Origin: Aminobacter ciceronei
GTDB lineage: Bacteria; Pseudomonadota; Alphaproteobacteria; Rhizobiales; Rhizobiaceae
Assembly: GCF_014138625.1 (NCBI RefSeq)
Contig: NZ_JACJHY010000037.1
Span: forward strand, 1-59,920
Length of the DNA: 59,920 nt
Reading direction: 5' to 3'
A model generated the notes under the pieces. The model saw only the letters and a list, made by a program, of their open reading frames with translations. It was not told the DNA's origin and did not search any database. The translations under genes and the position numbers were made by a program. Positions 16,388 through 25,187 of this stretch are shown piece by piece. Each line of letters begins with the position of its first letter. Position 1 is the stretch's first letter.

Positions 16388-18991
16388 ATGACATTGGCTG
16401 ACAGTCCGCCAGAAAGAGTTGACATGCCCCCGCCTATCGCGACGGCCGATCCATTTCCCGGCCTTTCAGAGGCCGAGGCACAAGCCCGGCTCATTGCCGA
16501 AGGGTTCAACGAACTGCCGAGGTCCACCCAGCGCACACCGGTGCGGATTGCATTCGAGGTCATTCGCGAGCCGATGCTTGCGCTCCTGTTTGGCGGCGGC
16601 GTTGTCTATCTGCTTCTGGGCAATCTGGAGGAAGCGCTGATCCTGCTGGCCTTCGCCACGATGTCGATCGGCATAACCATAATACAGGAGACACGCACCG
16701 AGCGTGTCCTGGAGGCGCTGCGTGATCTCACCAGTCCTCGCGCCCTGGTCATACGCGCTGGTGAACGCAAGCGCATCGCGGGTCGAGAAGTTGTCCGGGG
16801 CGATGTCGTCGTGCTTGGCGAGGGCGACCGGGTGCCTGCCGATGCCACGCTACTGCAGAGCCAGGACCTTCAGAGCGACGAATCGCTTTTGACTGGTGAG
16901 TCCGTGCCGGTTCGGAAGATTGCCGTCGACAGCGCCTCACCATTGACCGAACGTCGTCCAGGCGGCGACGACCTGCCTTTCATATTCTCGGGTTCACTGA
17001 TCGTTCGCGGTTCGGGTATAGGAGAAGTCTCGGCGACGGGGCCACGAAGCGAGATCGGCAAGATCGGCCACTCGCTGAGTTCAATGGAGACAGAACCACC
17101 GCGATTGCAGGTACAAATGCGGCGCGTTGTCCGTATTTTCGCAATGGTCGGCGGCGCGGTCAGCGTCGTCGCGGTCCTGCTTTACGGGCTTCTGCGGGGC
17201 GGATGGCTTGACGCCGTGCTGGCAGGCATCGCGCTCGGCATGTCGATGCTGCCGGAAGAGTTTCCCGTCGTGCTGACGATCTTCATGGCCATGGGTGCGT
17301 GGCGCATATCGCAGGCGCGCGTCCTGACCCGCAGGGCCGCCGCGATCGAAACCCTTGGTTCGGCGACGATCCTTTGCACCGACAAGACAGGCACGCTCAC
17401 CGAGAACCGGATGACGATTGCCGAGCTTCGGACGGCGGATGGAAAGTCGTTTCGGATTGCGGACAAGCCGGTCGCCGATCTGCCGGCGGCATTCGCCGAT
17501 CTGGCAGAAACTGGTGTGCTTGCCAGTACCGAGATTCCTTTCGACCCCATGGAGATCGCATTTCACAAACTCGGCAAGGAACGACTGTCCAAACGCAAGA
17601 TTCTCGACAATCTGGATTGGCAACTGGTCTGCGCCTATCCGCTTCGACCCGGTCTACTGGCGATGTCCAATGTCTGGCAATCGACAGGCGGCAAGGACAA
17701 GTCGCTGATTGCGGCAAAAGGAGCGCCGGAGACGATCGGGGCGCTATGCCATCTGAACGCAAAGGATCTGAAGGCCTTGCAGGGTTCGGTCGAAGCCATG
17801 GCGGCCGAGGGGTTACGTGTGCTGGGCGTGGCCCGTGTGTTTCATCGCAGCGACGCCTTGCCAGAGACGCAACACGATTTCAAATTTGAGTTTCTCGGAC
17901 TGGTCGGCCTGACTGATCCACTGCGCGCGAGTGTCCCCGATGCCGTAAACGACTGCCGTTCGGCCGGCATCAGGGTGATGATGATCACCGGCGACTACCC
18001 GGCAACCGCCGAGGTGATCGCGCGCCAGGCCGGCCTCGACACCGAAAGCGTGGTGACCGGCAGCGAGATGCAGTCGCTCAACGACGAAGAGCTGGCGCTG
18101 CGTGTCAAAACCGCAACCGTGTTCGCGCGCATCATGCCCGAACAGAAGCTTCGTATCGTCACCGCGCTGAAGTCGAATGGTGATATCGTCGCCATGACTG
18201 GCGATGGGGTCAACGACGCGCCGTCGCTGAAGGCAGCCAATATCGGCATTGCCATGGGTGGCCGTGGTACCGACGTTGCGCGCGAAGCGTCGGCGATCGT
18301 CCTGCTCGACGACGATTTCGGTTCGATCGTCAAAGCCGTTCGGCTTGGCCGCCGTATATTCGACAATCTGCGCAAGGCCATGGGGTTCATCATCGCCGTC
18401 CACGTGCCGATTGCCGGTCTCTCGCTGCTGCCATTGCTGTTTGGCCTGCCAATCCTGTTCGGGCCGATACATATCGCCTTTCTGGAGATGGTGATCGATC
18501 CGGTGTGCTCGCTGGTCTTCGAGGCCGAAACCGAGGAAGACGATGTGATGCGCCGTCCGCCTCGCAACCCGGACGCTCCATTGTTTTCCGGCGCCTTGAT
18601 CGGATGGGGACTTGTTCAGGGGACGCTGGCCTTCGCATTTCTCGCGGGCATATATCTTGTCGCCCTGAAGCAGGGCATGGCCGAGAACGAAATCCGGGCG
18701 CTTACGTTTTTCTCGCTGGTGCTGACAATCGTGGGGCTGATTTTTGTCAACCGCTCCTTCAGCGCATCCCTTATGACCGCGATCATCAGGCCCAATCGAT
18801 CGCTCATTTTTGTTGTCGTGGTCGTCGCTTCAACGCTGGGCGGCACACTTCTGTGGCCGTTCGCCACCAGTCTCTTTCGCTTCGGGCCGCTGCATCTCAA
18901 CGATCTGGCGGTGACGTTTGCAGCGGGATTTGCCGTGTTGGCATGCCTGGAGTTGCTGAAGCCACTCTGGCGCAGGCACCTGAAGGCCTAG
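16388..18991 (+). CDS. P-type cation-transporting ATPase (P2-like)
   Basis: P-type ATPases pump cations across the inner membrane through a phospho-aspartate intermediate. The 867-residue protein has all core motifs: T-G-E-S in the actuator domain (~residue 169), P-E-E-F-P in transmembrane helix 4 (~289), the phosphorylation loop D-K-T-G-T-L-T with Asp332, a K-G-A-P-E nucleotide-binding motif, and M-T-G-D-G-V-N-D-A-P-S. Ten membrane helices fit the hydrophobic profile. There are no N-terminal metal-binding Cys motifs, so it is not a P1B Cu/Zn pump. The helix 4 motif and N-terminal cation-ATPase segment favour P2-type Ca2+/Mn2+-like transport. The nucleotide-binding domain is short for the class. 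It is monocistronic. Confidence 0.9.
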   Translation: MTLADSPPERVDMPPPIATADPFPGLSEAEAQARLIAEGFNELPRSTQRTPVRIAFEVIREPMLALLFGGGVVYLLLGNLEEALILLAFATMSIGITIIQETRTERVLEALRDLTSPRALVIRAGERKRIAGREVVRGDVVVLGEGDRVPADATLLQSQDLQSDESLLTGESVPVRKIAVDSASPLTERRPGGDDLPFIFSGSLIVRGSGIGEVSATGPRSEIGKIGHSLSSMETEPPRLQVQMRRVVRIFAMVGGAVSVVAVLLYGLLRGGWLDAVLAGIALGMSMLPEEFPVVLTIFMAMGAWRISQARVLTRRAAAIETLGSATILCTDKTGTLTENRMTIAELRTADGKSFRIADKPVADLPAAFADLAETGVLASTEIPFDPMEIAFHKLGKERLSKRKILDNLDWQLVCAYPLRPGLLAMSNVWQSTGGKDKSLIAAKGAPETIGALCHLNAKDLKALQGSVEAMAAEGLRVLGVARVFHRSDALPETQHDFKFEFLGLVGLTDPLRASVPDAVNDCRSAGIRVMMITGDYPATAEVIARQAGLDTESVVTGSEMQSLNDEELALRVKTATVFARIMPEQKLRIVTALKSNGDIVAMTGDGVNDAPSLKAANIGIAMGGRGTDVAREASAIVLLDDDFGSIVKAVRLGRRIFDNLRKAMGFIIAVHVPIAGLSLLPLLFGLPILFGPIHIAFLEMVIDPVCSLVFEAETEEDDVMRRPPRNPDAPLFSGALIGWGLVQGTLAFAFLAGIYLVALKQGMAENEIRALTFFSLVLTIVGLIFVNRSFSASLMTAIIRPNRSLIFVVVVVASTLGGTLLWPFATSLFRFGPLHLNDLAVTFAAGFAVLACLELLKPLWRRHLKA

Positions 18992-19181
18992 AAGCAGATT
19001 CCATCAGCCGACACCAGTAGCCCCCTTCCACCCTCATGGTCGTTGCGATAACAGCCATTACCTAACCTTCGGAGACGCTCTTTGGGCGAGCAGCGCGTCC
19101 TCCCGCCGCGATCTCGTGCGCGGATGCTCGGCGCTCCAGCAAGGTCAGCGACTGGAGCAATAGGCGGGCACCGACCCTGCT

Positions 19182-19646
19182 TTAACTAATCGTCCGCCGG
19201 GCCCAACATCTGATCGGAGGCTGCGGTGCCTTTTCCACCTGCCCCCTGATTTCCCCATCGGGGAACTTCTGGGTATGGATGTTCAGGTACCATTTGCCCG
19301 CCTGCAGATCGGCCAGTTGCTGATCCGTTATGTCCGCCGTCCCACTGGCAACGGCCGCTGAAATATCGACTACGGGATCCGCATTTTCACCCGCTGCCGC
19401 AGGGCCGTGGAAATGCGCAGCTGTTGCGTCCCCGGTCAAACCGCTCGAGGTAACCGTCAATGACAGTTTCTTGGTAGTTGTATCCACCGTGACGTCTGCC
19501 GAGCCAGTCCCACTGCTGTCGGCCGGCGGAACTTCGCTGGCGGCCTTCAGATCAGCCTTGAATTTCAATGTTTCCGCATACATAGGGCTGCTCAAGAATG
19601 CCGTTCCAAGCATCAATGCGACCGTGGTTGTCTTGAAAGGCGACAT
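19182..19646 (-). CDS. Secreted CHRD-domain protein
   Basis: The ~154-residue protein has a signal peptide (M-S-P-F-K-T-T-T-V-A-L-M-L-G, cleavage after M-Y-A). A single CHRD domain follows, recognised by A-S-E-V-P-P near the start, T-A-A-H-F-H-G-P-A in the middle and W-Y-L-N-I-H-T, F-P-D-G-E-I-R-G-Q-V at the end. CHRD is a beta-sandwich domain found in chordin and in many exported bacterial proteins, probably periplasmic here, with no known enzymatic activity. Two ATGs overlap; the second, at 19646, has better spacing to GGGAGG. The last ~15 residues after the domain (P-I-R-C-W-A-R-R-T-I-S) look atypical and may reflect a shifted C terminus. Confidence 0.85.
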   Translation of the reverse strand: MSPFKTTTVALMLGTAFLSSPMYAETLKFKADLKAASEVPPADSSGTGSADVTVDTTTKKLSLTVTSSGLTGDATAAHFHGPAAAGENADPVVDISAAVASGTADITDQQLADLQAGKWYLNIHTQKFPDGEIRGQVEKAPQPPIRCWARRTIS

Positions 19647-19761
19647 CATTTCCTCCCTAAGAGCGGCTCAACCTTAGAGCTCGCTTGTTCGGTAGAAACA
19701 CGAAGCGCGGCCGGCAGTTCCGGAGGTCTTATGCTTTGGCCCTCGTTGGTGAGCAGAACAT

Positions 19762-19929
19762 TTGAAGCAGAGCGATTCCGTCACGCCGAGACGGGTGGCA
19801 ACGCGCATATTTCACGTGCCCGGCCAAGAATACTACGACGAGAGTATCATCCGACCTGAGTTTGCCGAGCAATGGTTCTGCTCGGAAAGCGAAGCTCGCT
19901 CAGCTGGTTGGCGAAAATCCAAGTCTTGA
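19762..19929 (+). pseudogene. Orphan C-terminal 'YHVPG...GW' motif fragment
   Basis: A 55-codon open frame carries R-I-F-H-V-P-G-Q-E-Y-Y-D-E, then E-Q-W-F-C-S-E-S-E-A-R-S-A-G-W-R and a short basic end. This pattern (I-Y-H-V-P-G-x-x-Y-Y ... W-F-C-S-E-x-E-A-x-A-A-G-W-R) is the C-terminal module of many alphaproteobacterial secreted or nuclease-like proteins. The frame has no ATG and is closed by a TGA just upstream, so it is most likely the tail of a lost larger gene. A very small TTG- or GTG-started protein cannot be excluded. Confidence 0.45.
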
Positions 19930-20102
19930 GACCACTCACCCCGCCCGCTTCCTTTGATCCAGAAGTCCAGGAGGTGCCGGGGCTTGGCATCGGCGGCGGG
20001 CCAGCGATTGGCGTACGTCACCGAAGATATCTGTCCTGGGGCCGACAGGAGACCGACAGCTTCGGCGCTTAGATGTCAGATAGTGGGCCTTTCCGATGGG
20101 GT

Positions 20103-20201
20103 TCACACGAACATCATGATCACCGCATAGCCCACGGTCACCAGCACCAGGCCAGCGACCAGCATTGGCAAAAGAGTACTGCCAGAATCTTGATCGTTCA
20201 T
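20103..20201 (-). CDS. 32-residue single-helix membrane protein
   Basis: From the ATG at 20201 the product is only 32 residues: a polar N terminus (M-N-D-Q-D-S-G-S-T) and one hydrophobic helix (L-L-P-M-L-V-A-G-L-V-L-V-T-V-G-Y-A-V) that runs to the C terminus. An AGGAAA ribosome-binding-like sequence lies upstream. It is 61 bases after the DUF6522 gene in the same direction and so belongs to the nitric-oxide-linked transcript. Small single-pass proteins of this type often stabilise respiratory or NO-reducing complexes. No family is recognised, so that role is only a guess. Confidence 0.5.
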   Translation of the reverse strand: MNDQDSGSTLLPMLVAGLVLVTVGYAVIMMFV

Positions 20202-20262
20202 AACTTCATTTCCTGCTTCTAGGTGAACGGACTTTGATTGTCCGCGGATGAGATTGGTGGTG

Positions 20263-20535
20263 TCAGTTTGCCACCGCCGAAGCTTGTCCCAATTCGAAGG
20301 ACTCCTCACTGACGATGCGGTTGTCAGCATCGACGATTGCACGCCAGACCGAGTTTCGATTGCGCACGGTCAGGCGCTTTCGGCCCTTGTCGCCGTCGAT
20401 ACCGAATTCCACCCTGCTGGTTACGAGGCCGAGGCGCATTCGTCGTTGAAGTTCGTTCTCTTCAATGGAAAGCCGCTGCGCCAGGAACCTTGGCTCCAGG
20501 ACATAGTCTCCGCTCTGGTCAGGCTCGAGCTTCAT
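20263..20535 (-). CDS. DUF6522-like protein in the NO-response unit
   Basis: The 90-residue product starts M-K-L-E-P-D-Q-S-G-D-Y with AAGGAA upstream. It has V-L-E-P-R-F-L-A-Q-R-L, M-R-L-G-L-V-T-S-R-V-E-F-G and G-R-K-R-L-T-V-R, the pattern I associate with DUF6522, small proteins of unknown function often next to haemoglobin, NsrR or denitrification genes. The longer frame to 20706 overlaps the divergent haemoglobin gene and is rejected. The gene is divergent from the truncated haemoglobin gene, and a palindrome in between can serve both promoters. Family identification is by recall of pattern, so moderate. Confidence 0.6.
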   Translation of the reverse strand: MKLEPDQSGDYVLEPRFLAQRLSIEENELQRRMRLGLVTSRVEFGIDGDKGRKRLTVRNRNSVWRAIVDADNRIVSEESFELGQASAVAN

Positions 20536-20570
20536 CCGTTTTCCTTCATCGCGGCGACGCTGTGCGACAT

Positions 20571-20595
20571 AAACATACATTGACGATATATGTTT
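20571..20595. promoter_or_regulatory. Candidate NsrR operator
   Basis: Two 11-base arms, AAACATACATT (20571-20581) and GATATATGTTT (20585-20595), match as inverted repeats at 9 of 11 positions around a 3-base centre. The size and AT-rich 11-bp half-site layout suit Rrf2-family NsrR repressors. It lies between the divergent DUF6522 and haemoglobin genes, and an NsrR-like protein is encoded at 21190. Confidence 0.6.
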
Positions 20596-20678
20596 TAATC
20601 TGCATCGTGAAGCCTGAACGGACGTCAAAAACGAACGACAAAGGGCCGCACCAGGCTCGCTGACGGCGGGAGCCCGGC

Positions 20679-21143
20679 ATGAGCGAAGACACAAGACGTG
20701 AAACAACGATCGTCATCGACGGTCGCGTGCTGCCCAGACAGCTGGATGAGCAGATGATCCGCGACGTGGTTCATGGTTTCTACGCCAAGATCCAGAGGGA
20801 TGCCCTGCTCGCACCGCTGTTCAACAAGTCGATTGCGCCGCATGACTGGCCACCACACCTGACAAAAATGTGTGACTTCTGGTCATCCTTGATGCTTCGC
20901 ACCGGCCGTTACGACGGCCGCCCGCTCCCACCACACCTGACCCTTCCTGGCCTTGGCGAACAGCATTTCCGGCGATGGCTTTTTCTGTTTCGCGCAACCG
21001 TCAACAATCTGTGTCCGCCGGAGATCGCGGCGCTGTTCATGGAGCGGGCTTTGCGTATCGCGCATTCCTTCCGCCTTGCGCTGGCCCACAATCGCGGTGA
21101 AAGCACCTTGACCGTAGAGCCGATCACGGCCGAAAGCCTGTAA
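20679..21143 (+). CDS. Group III truncated haemoglobin
   Basis: The 154-residue protein is a 2-over-2 globin. The proximal haem ligand is His96 in G-E-Q-H-F-R-R-W, preceded by the family-typical F-W-S-S-L-M-L-R-T-G-R-Y-D-G-R-P and P-H-L. Group III (P-type) globins bind O2 and NO and take part in NO and nitrosative stress handling. The gene starts with ATG at 20679, 84 bases from a candidate NsrR palindrome, and is followed 46 bases later by the NsrR-like gene in the same direction. An autoregulated haemoglobin-NsrR transcript is therefore likely. The first ~20 residues are a non-conserved extension. Confidence 0.9.
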   Translation: MSEDTRRETTIVIDGRVLPRQLDEQMIRDVVHGFYAKIQRDALLAPLFNKSIAPHDWPPHLTKMCDFWSSLMLRTGRYDGRPLPPHLTLPGLGEQHFRRWLFLFRATVNNLCPPEIAALFMERALRIAHSFRLALAHNRGESTLTVEPITAESL

Positions 21144-21189
21144 GCTGCCGGACATCCGGCAAGCAGGCATGCGGTGAGATTGGATCGAA

Positions 21190-21621
21190 ATGCGACTGAC
21201 GAATTTTTCCGACTACACGCTCAGAATGCTTATGTTTGCGGCGTCCGCGGGGCATCAGCTGTTCACCATCGAAGAGACAGCGCGCGCCTTCGGTGTGTCG
21301 AAAGCGCATCTCAACAAGGTGGCCAACACGCTGACCCGCGCTGGCTATCTTGTCGCGGTTCGCGGCCGGTCTGGTGGGTTGAAACTCGGTCGCCGGCCAG
21401 AAGACATCCGGATCGGCGACGTCATCCGGTTGACCGAGCCGGATTTCGCACTGGTCGAGTGCTTCGCTACCGGGAACCAGTGCACAATCACACGGTGCTG
21501 CAAACTTTCCACCATGCTGCACGACGCGCTGTTGTCGTTCCAGAGCACCCTTGATCGATACACGCTCGCCGACATCGCGCTGAAGCCCACCGATTTCCTG
21601 GGGGACACATCCCGCGCCTAG
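21190..21621 (+). CDS. nsrR: NsrR-like Rrf2-family nitric-oxide sensor
   Basis: Rrf2-family NsrR holds an NO-sensitive iron-sulfur cluster and releases DNA when nitrosylated. The 143-residue protein begins M-R-L-T-N-F-S-D-Y-T-L-R with a winged helix-turn-helix (I-E-E-T-A-R-A-F-G-V-S-K-A-H-L-N-K-V) and R-G-R-S-G-G-L-x-L in the wing. The three cluster cysteines are Cys91, Cys98 and Cys103, with an extra Cys104, spaced much like those of enteric NsrR. It lies downstream of the haemoglobin gene; a palindrome upstream of that gene is its probable operator. The extra adjacent Cys is unusual but may be incidental. Confidence 0.88.
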   Translation: MRLTNFSDYTLRMLMFAASAGHQLFTIEETARAFGVSKAHLNKVANTLTRAGYLVAVRGRSGGLKLGRRPEDIRIGDVIRLTEPDFALVECFATGNQCTITRCCKLSTMLHDALLSFQSTLDRYTLADIALKPTDFLGDTSRA

Positions 21622-21862
21622 CGACGTGCCGACATGGGCAGTGCCAGTGATGGCGGAGCCCGGTGTTGGCCGTTGCGACCGGCGGCGGTACGCCCGATTT
21701 TTCGCTGCACGCCGAGCACGAGACCGACGGCGACCCTGCCCCTCACTGCGTTTGGCCCGAGGAGGACCCGTGACCGGGCGGTCTCTGCGTGAGGCTCAGC
21801 CCTGCAGGAGGCCATTTGTCCCTAGACTTTCGGGCGCCACCCGGCTGGTCGCGCTGCACGAA

Positions 21863-22372
21863 GCCGGACGGCTCGCCTTCTTCGGATCGCCGGCGCACCT
21901 AGCCGAGCGGCGAGCATTCCTGCGCCACCTGTCGCCGGTCCGGAAGAAGCCATGGGTGGTCTACGCCAAGGCGCCCTTCGCCGGGCCGGAGGCGGTGCTC
22001 GCCTATCTCTCCCGCTACACCCACCAGGTCGCCATCTCGAACCGCCGGCTGATCGCCTTCGACGAGGCCAACGTCACCTTCCGCTACAAGGACTATCGCC
22101 GTGATAGCGCCGAGCGGCAGCAGATGATGACGCTCGCCATCGACGAGTTCATCCGTCGCTTCCTGCGCCATGTCCTGCCGCGTGGCTTCCACCGCATCCG
22201 CCATTACGGTCTGCTCGCCGGCTCCTCGCGCAAGGCCAATCGTGTCGGCTTGGCTGTGGTGTTCGCGCTCGCCAAGCGCATCAACAAGGAGTGGGATGAG
22301 GAGGCTATGGGTAAGGCACTTCAGCCCGAGAGCCTTAGCCTGGCAGCGGACAACTACTTCAAGTCCCTGTAA
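21863..22372 (+). pseudogene. Truncated IS91-family transposase
   Basis: About 170 C-terminal codons of an IS91-type rolling-circle transposase remain. They include V-Y-A-K-A-P-F-A-G-P-E-A-V-L-A-Y-L-S-R-Y-T-H, V-A-I-S-N-R-R-L-I, and F-I-R-R-F-L-R-H-V-L-P-x-G-F-H-R-I-R-H-Y-G. The sequence before ~21860 does not look like the N-terminal zinc-finger and HUH part, so the 5' half has been lost. The frame runs through unrelated sequence upstream. This scar lies at the boundary between the NO unit and the next transporter block, and may have carried or captured neighbouring DNA. It should not be mobile. Confidence 0.8.
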
Positions 22373-22588
22373 GATGCGCGGCGAATGCTCGGCAAGAAGC
22401 TCAAACTGAAGCGAACGGACGGTGAGGAGGAAGATCAGGAGAATGCAATGGCCTAATATGGGATGGCTGAAGGGCGGGACCACAACCCGCTCCAATCCGA
22501 CGCTTCATACAAAGCTATCTGATGACCGCTGCGTTATCCTTCAAGAGTTCCGCTTTGGAGCGAACCCAATTCGCGCCGGAGCCGCCGC

Positions 22589-24238
22589 CTATGCGTCGAG
22601 CCAGACCTTTTCCAGGAACATGCAGAATGTCGGGTGCATGGCCATGCCTTTCACCTGCGGCGCCGTGTGGTGGTAGAGCTTGCGCCAGAACGGCTGGATG
22701 ATGATGCCTGAAGACTGGAGGATCGCTTCGATCTCCGCCATCAGGACGCGGCGCTTGTCCGGATCGGGAATTGCCAGTGCTTCGGCGAGCCTGTCGTCGA
22801 ATGTCTTGTCGGCGAAAGCCGTCTCGTTCCACGTTCCATCCGACTTGTAGGCCAGGCTCAACACCTGAACCGCCAGCGGCCGCATCGCCCAGTTGGTCAG
22901 GGAGTAGGGGTATTTTGTCCAGTCGTTCCAGAAGGTCGACCCGGGCAGGACGGTCCGGTTCACCTTGAAGCCGGCCTCGCGAAGCTGCGCGGCTATCGCA
23001 TCGCCGGTGTTCTTCTCCCACTCTTCGTCGACGGTGATGAGCTCGTGCTCGAAATCGAGATGGCCGGCCTCCGCCATCAGCGCCTTCGCCTTTGCGACGT
23101 CCCGACCGATCGCCGGCAGCTTGGCATATTCCGGATGGATCGGGCAGACATGGTGGTTCTCCGCCGGCGTGCCGAGGTCGCCATAGCCGAGTTTGAGCAC
23201 TGCCGCGTTGTCGACCGCAAGCTGGAGCGCGTTGCGCACACGCCTGTCGTCATAAGGCTTGGTCGACAGATTGGTGCGGGCAACGATCGTGCCGGCGGTG
23301 ACGACCTCGGATCTGACCAGCTGCAGTTGATCCAGGATCGCGACGTAGTCTCCCGAGGTCTCGTAGTTGGCATGCACTTCGCCCGCCTCGAAGGCACTGG
23401 CCGTGGCTGCCGGATCGGTGCCGTAGTCGATGAACTCGACGCCGTCGAGCAATGCCTCGCCGCCCCACCAGCTGCCGTTGGCGCGCCGCCGCAACACGGC
23501 GCGCTCGCCGACAGCGTAGGAGACGAGCTCGAAAGCGCCGGTGCCGATGGGGTTTGCGGTGAGGTCGCCGCCGGATTCGTCGAATGTGCGATGAACCAGA
23601 AGCGCGGAATACTCGGCCAGCCCCGCCACGATGGAGATGTCCGGCCTGGCCAGCACAAGCCGGACCGTGTGGTCGTCCACCTTCACGATCGATCCGGCCC
23701 GCGCCTTGCGGGTGGCAGGGTCGATCAGCGACGCCATGTGCGTGGCCATCGAGTTGCCTTCGACACTGCCGTCGCACCAGCGGCCGAGATTGAAGATCAC
23801 GTCATCCGCATCGAAAGCGTCGCCATTGTTCCAGGTCACGCCTTTGCGGACATGAAGCACATATTCGGTTGCGTCGTCATTGGCCTCCCAGCCATCGAGC
23901 AGCACGGGCTCGAAGGTGAAGTCGTGCGTGTAGCGCACCAGTGGTTCGATGACCTGCCGGGCGACATTCGACATTTCGGACCAGTCGAAAAGCCGTGGAT
24001 CCTTCAGCGGCTTGACGAACATCGCGACCTTCAGCGTTCCGCCCTTCTTCGGCGCAGGCTGCCCGGCGCGTGCCGGCGCGGGCAGGCCGAGCATCGCGTA
24101 GGCAACCGCCGTGGAGGCACCGACAGCGCTTGCGATGGCGAGGAATTCCCGCCGGTCATACAGCCCCGAGCGGACCGCCACGGCGAGCCTGTCGATCGAA
24201 GCCGGCACCGGCGTGCCGTTGCGTTTGAAAAATGTCAT
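22589..24238 (-). CDS. ABC transporter family 5 (peptide-type) binding protein
   Basis: The 549-residue protein is a periplasmic binding protein of the DppA/OppA family 5. It has a twin-arginine signal (D-R-R-E-F-L-A at 28-34 and a hydrophobic core), then [10 protein letters not shown] and [14 protein letters not shown], the family signature near the N terminus, and [10 protein letters not shown] later. It should bind peptides or similar nitrogenous solutes. No permease or ATPase genes accompany it; only the oxygenase gene lies upstream, 58 bases away in the same direction. It either borrows another transporter or was separated from its own by the IS91-type event just downstream. Confidence 0.88.
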   Translation of the reverse strand: MTFFKRNGTPVPASIDRLAVAVRSGLYDRREFLAIASAVGASTAVAYAMLGLPAPARAGQPAPKKGGTLKVAMFVKPLKDPRLFDWSEMSNVARQVIEPLVRYTHDFTFEPVLLDGWEANDDATEYVLHVRKGVTWNNGDAFDADDVIFNLGRWCDGSVEGNSMATHMASLIDPATRKARAGSIVKVDDHTVRLVLARPDISIVAGLAEYSALLVHRTFDESGGDLTANPIGTGAFELVSYAVGERAVLRRRANGSWWGGEALLDGVEFIDYGTDPAATASAFEAGEVHANYETSGDYVAILDQLQLVRSEVVTAGTIVARTNLSTKPYDDRRVRNALQLAVDNAAVLKLGYGDLGTPAENHHVCPIHPEYAKLPAIGRDVAKAKALMAEAGHLDFEHELITVDEEWEKNTGDAIAAQLREAGFKVNRTVLPGSTFWNDWTKYPYSLTNWAMRPLAVQVLSLAYKSDGTWNETAFADKTFDDRLAEALAIPDPDKRRVLMAEIEAILQSSGIIIQPFWRKLYHHTAPQVKGMAMHPTFCMFLEKVWLDA

Positions 24239-24296
24239 GCTCGTCTCCCCGGATTCACCTGGCTATGCAATGGCAGTGGACGCCGCAGGCGGCCCG

Positions 24297-25085
24297 TCAG
24301 GCAGCCCGCCCGTAGAAGCCGAGCCGCTCTTCGGCACTGAAAACGACGCCTGGCCGCTCGTAATAGGAGAAGACGGCGACCATGCGCTCGCGGCTGCCGG
24401 CGACGGGCGTGACCCGGTGGGCGGTGTTCTTGCCCCTGAAGACATTCAGTGTTCCCGGCTTGAGGCGCTTTGCCTGCACCTGCGGATCGTTGCCCTCGAG
24501 CAGCCGCGAGACGCCATCGTAGTTGGGATTGTCGTCGGATCGCAGGTCGGTGCGATACTCGAACACGCCGCCCTGGTCCGGAGCCTGAAGCAGCAGGGTG
24601 GTGGTGAATTCGGACCTGTCGAAATGCCAGTTGAGTGCCTCTCCGCTGCGGTAGGCCATCACATTGGTCCGCGCCAGCGGGTCTGCCATCATATGAAGAT
24701 CCGGCTTGCCCATCGTCGCTGCGAGGAACCGTGCCAGTGGCGCATATTCGTAGATCGAGAGCAGGATGCTGTCGGGTATCTGGTCCGCGCAGATCGTGTG
24801 GCCGATCGTCTCGACTTTCCGCAGCGCCGGATGCTCGGCCGGAAGCTCGGGGATCTCAGGCTTGAAGTAGATGTTGTGAACGCGCCGATGCTCATGCGAG
24901 CGGCTGTCCATGACCGGCTTGATTTCGGCGGTCGCGCGCTCGGCGACACCGGGCAGCAGAAAGCCCTCGAGGTCGTACATGCCGTCGGCCGCAAGGGCTG
25001 CCCGCGATCGTTCGACAAGTGCCGTCCAATCGGCACTTCCCTCGCGATCGAGCGGGAAACGGTCGAAATCGATGATGTTTTTCAC
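24297..25085 (-). CDS. HalD/BesD-like Fe(II)/2-oxoglutarate oxygenase
   Basis: The 262-residue enzyme resembles the HalD/BesD group of non-haem iron, 2-oxoglutarate-dependent enzymes that act on free amino acids. N-terminal I-I-D-F-D-R-F-P-L-D-R and A-A-D-G-M-Y-D-L-E-G-F, and later N-V-F-R-G-K-N-T-A-H-R-V-T-P-V, are typical of the group. The iron site is H154-F-D156 with distal His223. Because the Asp ligand is present, hydroxylation or desaturation is expected; true halogenases of this type have Gly or Ala there. It is transcribed with the peptide-type binding protein and divergently from a LysR regulator, suggesting inducible modification of an imported amino-acid-like compound. Substrate unknown. 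Confidence 0.78.
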   Translation of the reverse strand: MKNIIDFDRFPLDREGSADWTALVERSRAALAADGMYDLEGFLLPGVAERATAEIKPVMDSRSHEHRRVHNIYFKPEIPELPAEHPALRKVETIGHTICADQIPDSILLSIYEYAPLARFLAATMGKPDLHMMADPLARTNVMAYRSGEALNWHFDRSEFTTTLLLQAPDQGGVFEYRTDLRSDDNPNYDGVSRLLEGNDPQVQAKRLKPGTLNVFRGKNTAHRVTPVAGSRERMVAVFSYYERPGVVFSAEERLGFYGRAA

Positions 25086-25187
25086 GTGCTGTCCTCCTGG
25101 GTTGCGGTCTCATGTGGCGGCAAAAAAACCTTTCGCTCAACGTGGAAAATTGTTATTTGCCCGAAAGAAAAACTTCTGGAGGCTGTG

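Noticed and set aside
23045-24340. A 431-codon open frame on the plus strand
   Set aside because: It is the complement of the family 5 binding-protein gene, a frequent artefact in high-GC DNA; the minus-strand protein has a signal peptide and family motifs.
24111-25187. A 664-residue open frame ending as the LysR gene
   Set aside because: The first ~360 codons are antisense to the oxygenase gene and binding protein and have no family-like sequence; the LysR protein has its own ATG and ribosome-binding site at 25188.
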